Shown here: piece after piece, positions 63,472 through 64,000 of the stretch
Numbering within the stretch: the first letter of the stretch is position 1
How the letters are laid out: each line of letters starts with the position of its first letter
Source of the DNA: Phytophthora sp. 'mugwort'
Lineage: Eukaryota; Oomycota; Peronosporomycetes; Peronosporales; Peronosporaceae
Direction of reading: 5' to 3'
Assembly (NCBI GenBank): GCA_033558025.1
Contig: JAUCEF010000005.1
Span: 1 to 64,000 of the forward strand
DNA length: 64,000 nucleotides
Made by a program: the position numbers and the translations under genes
The notes under the pieces: generated by a model
What the model saw: only the letters and a program-made list of their open reading frames with translations
The model's database searches: none
What the model was told of the DNA's origin: nothing

Positions 63472-64000
63472 CTATATGGTGGCGAAGTGAATAGGATGGC
63501 AACATAGCGCCAGCCTCAAGTCCGCCACGTTCATTTTGAAAGGAATAGGCGTCCCCTCGAAGATGACTCTGATCATTTGATACTCAGCATGGCTGGCCGG
63601 GTTTGCATTCTCCTGCTCCGTCAGCATTGCTTCTTGTTGTTGATCAATCCACTGTACTTGCCGAAATGTCGTGTCTTCGGGCGTCTGAATCGAAGCTTCA
63701 TCCGGCAATCTGGCTTAGCGGACACTCATGTAGCGTTGGGTGGCTGGTCCAGCTGCAATTGCATGCTCATGCACAAATGCTGCTATTCGTGGGGCTTGCT
63801 CTTCAACGCGTGCTGTCGTAGAACGTCGCAGAGTAGTGGCACGCTGTGGACGAGGGACGTACACAAATACCTTCTGCCGGAAGTCCGCTTGGCCGTTCCT
63901 ACGCAGGTGTACTGTATGCCGCACTATCTCTAACTGGACTTGGAAGTTGCGTTCCCCTTCTTGAATGACCGAAAAATCCCGTTGAGGAGCATTGTTGCTT
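63472..64000 (-). pseudogene. Unrecognised ORF entering from the right edge
   Basis: An open minus-strand frame enters from beyond 64000 (NAPQRDFSVIQEGERNFQVQ), goes on through QADFRQKVFVYVPRPQRATT and RVEEQAPRIAAFVHEHAIAA, meets one in-frame TAA at 63715-63717, and continues in the same frame as RLPDEASIQTPEDTTFRQVQ to a stop at 63472. One substitution explains the break. Charged and helical; no domain recognised. Its start is outside the window. Confidence 0.5.

Noticed and set aside
1..64000. RXLR or CRN effector genes, common in oomycete subtelomeres.
   Set aside because: No ORF shows a signal peptide followed by RXLR-EER or LFLAK at the proper distance.

Overview
The window begins at a chromosome end: about 92 head-to-tail CCCTAAA units fill bases 1-648, so the C-rich strand of a TTTAGGG-type telomere reads inward. 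This repeat is known from plants and from oomycetes. The contents point to an oomycete, most likely Phytophthora or a relative: compact intron-poor genes, short (61-75 bp) GT-AG introns, chromodomain Ty3/gypsy elements, a MULE fused to a Ulp1-type protease, a PiggyBac transposase with a C-terminal zinc ribbon, and an ACT-domain Raf-like kinase. This is inferred from reading motifs; no database search was run.

Region by region. 649-3366: subtelomeric mosaic of short retroelement remnants. 3367-25521: two direct LTR-like repeats that may bound one gypsy element (element A: gag, protease, RT on +), broken open by a non-LTR (LINE) element (9.8-14.1 kb) and a minus-strand chromodomain gypsy element (element D, 14.1-22.3 kb). 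25.5-30.0 kb: gag-like and repeat debris, then a gene-free stretch. 30.0-38.5 kb: an island of three intact, intronless genes: a polytopic membrane protein with a faint, catalytically degenerate CdsA-like C-terminus, then a divergently transcribed pair made of a C2HC zinc-finger protein and a 1035-residue protein with three copies of an unrecognised domain. The two divergent proteins share an unusual Cys-rich/Trp-Ala/coiled-coil motif. 38.6-43.4 kb: a decayed MULE with matching terminal inverted repeats. 43.75-46.2 kb: a five-exon ACT-domain protein kinase gene whose intron phases sum to an open frame of 717 codons. 47.0-50.0 kb: a small gag-only LTR element (C). 51.2-61.0 kb: a third gypsy family (B), whose 5' LTR is split at a TTAA by a 4.2 kb PiggyBac-like element. 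61.0-64.0 kb: a possible gene remnant cut by an LTR, a decayed Tc1/IS630-like DDE transposase, and a broken ORF running off the window.

The intact genes make no obvious pathway together. The divergent pair at 32.8-38.4 kb is the best candidate for an undescribed two-gene module: a shared 323-338 bp upstream region, a shared CxCxxC-xxx-WA motif, and a new repeat domain in one partner. Almost all transposable-element ORFs carry frameshifts, stops or substituted key residues, as expected of a decaying subtelomere.
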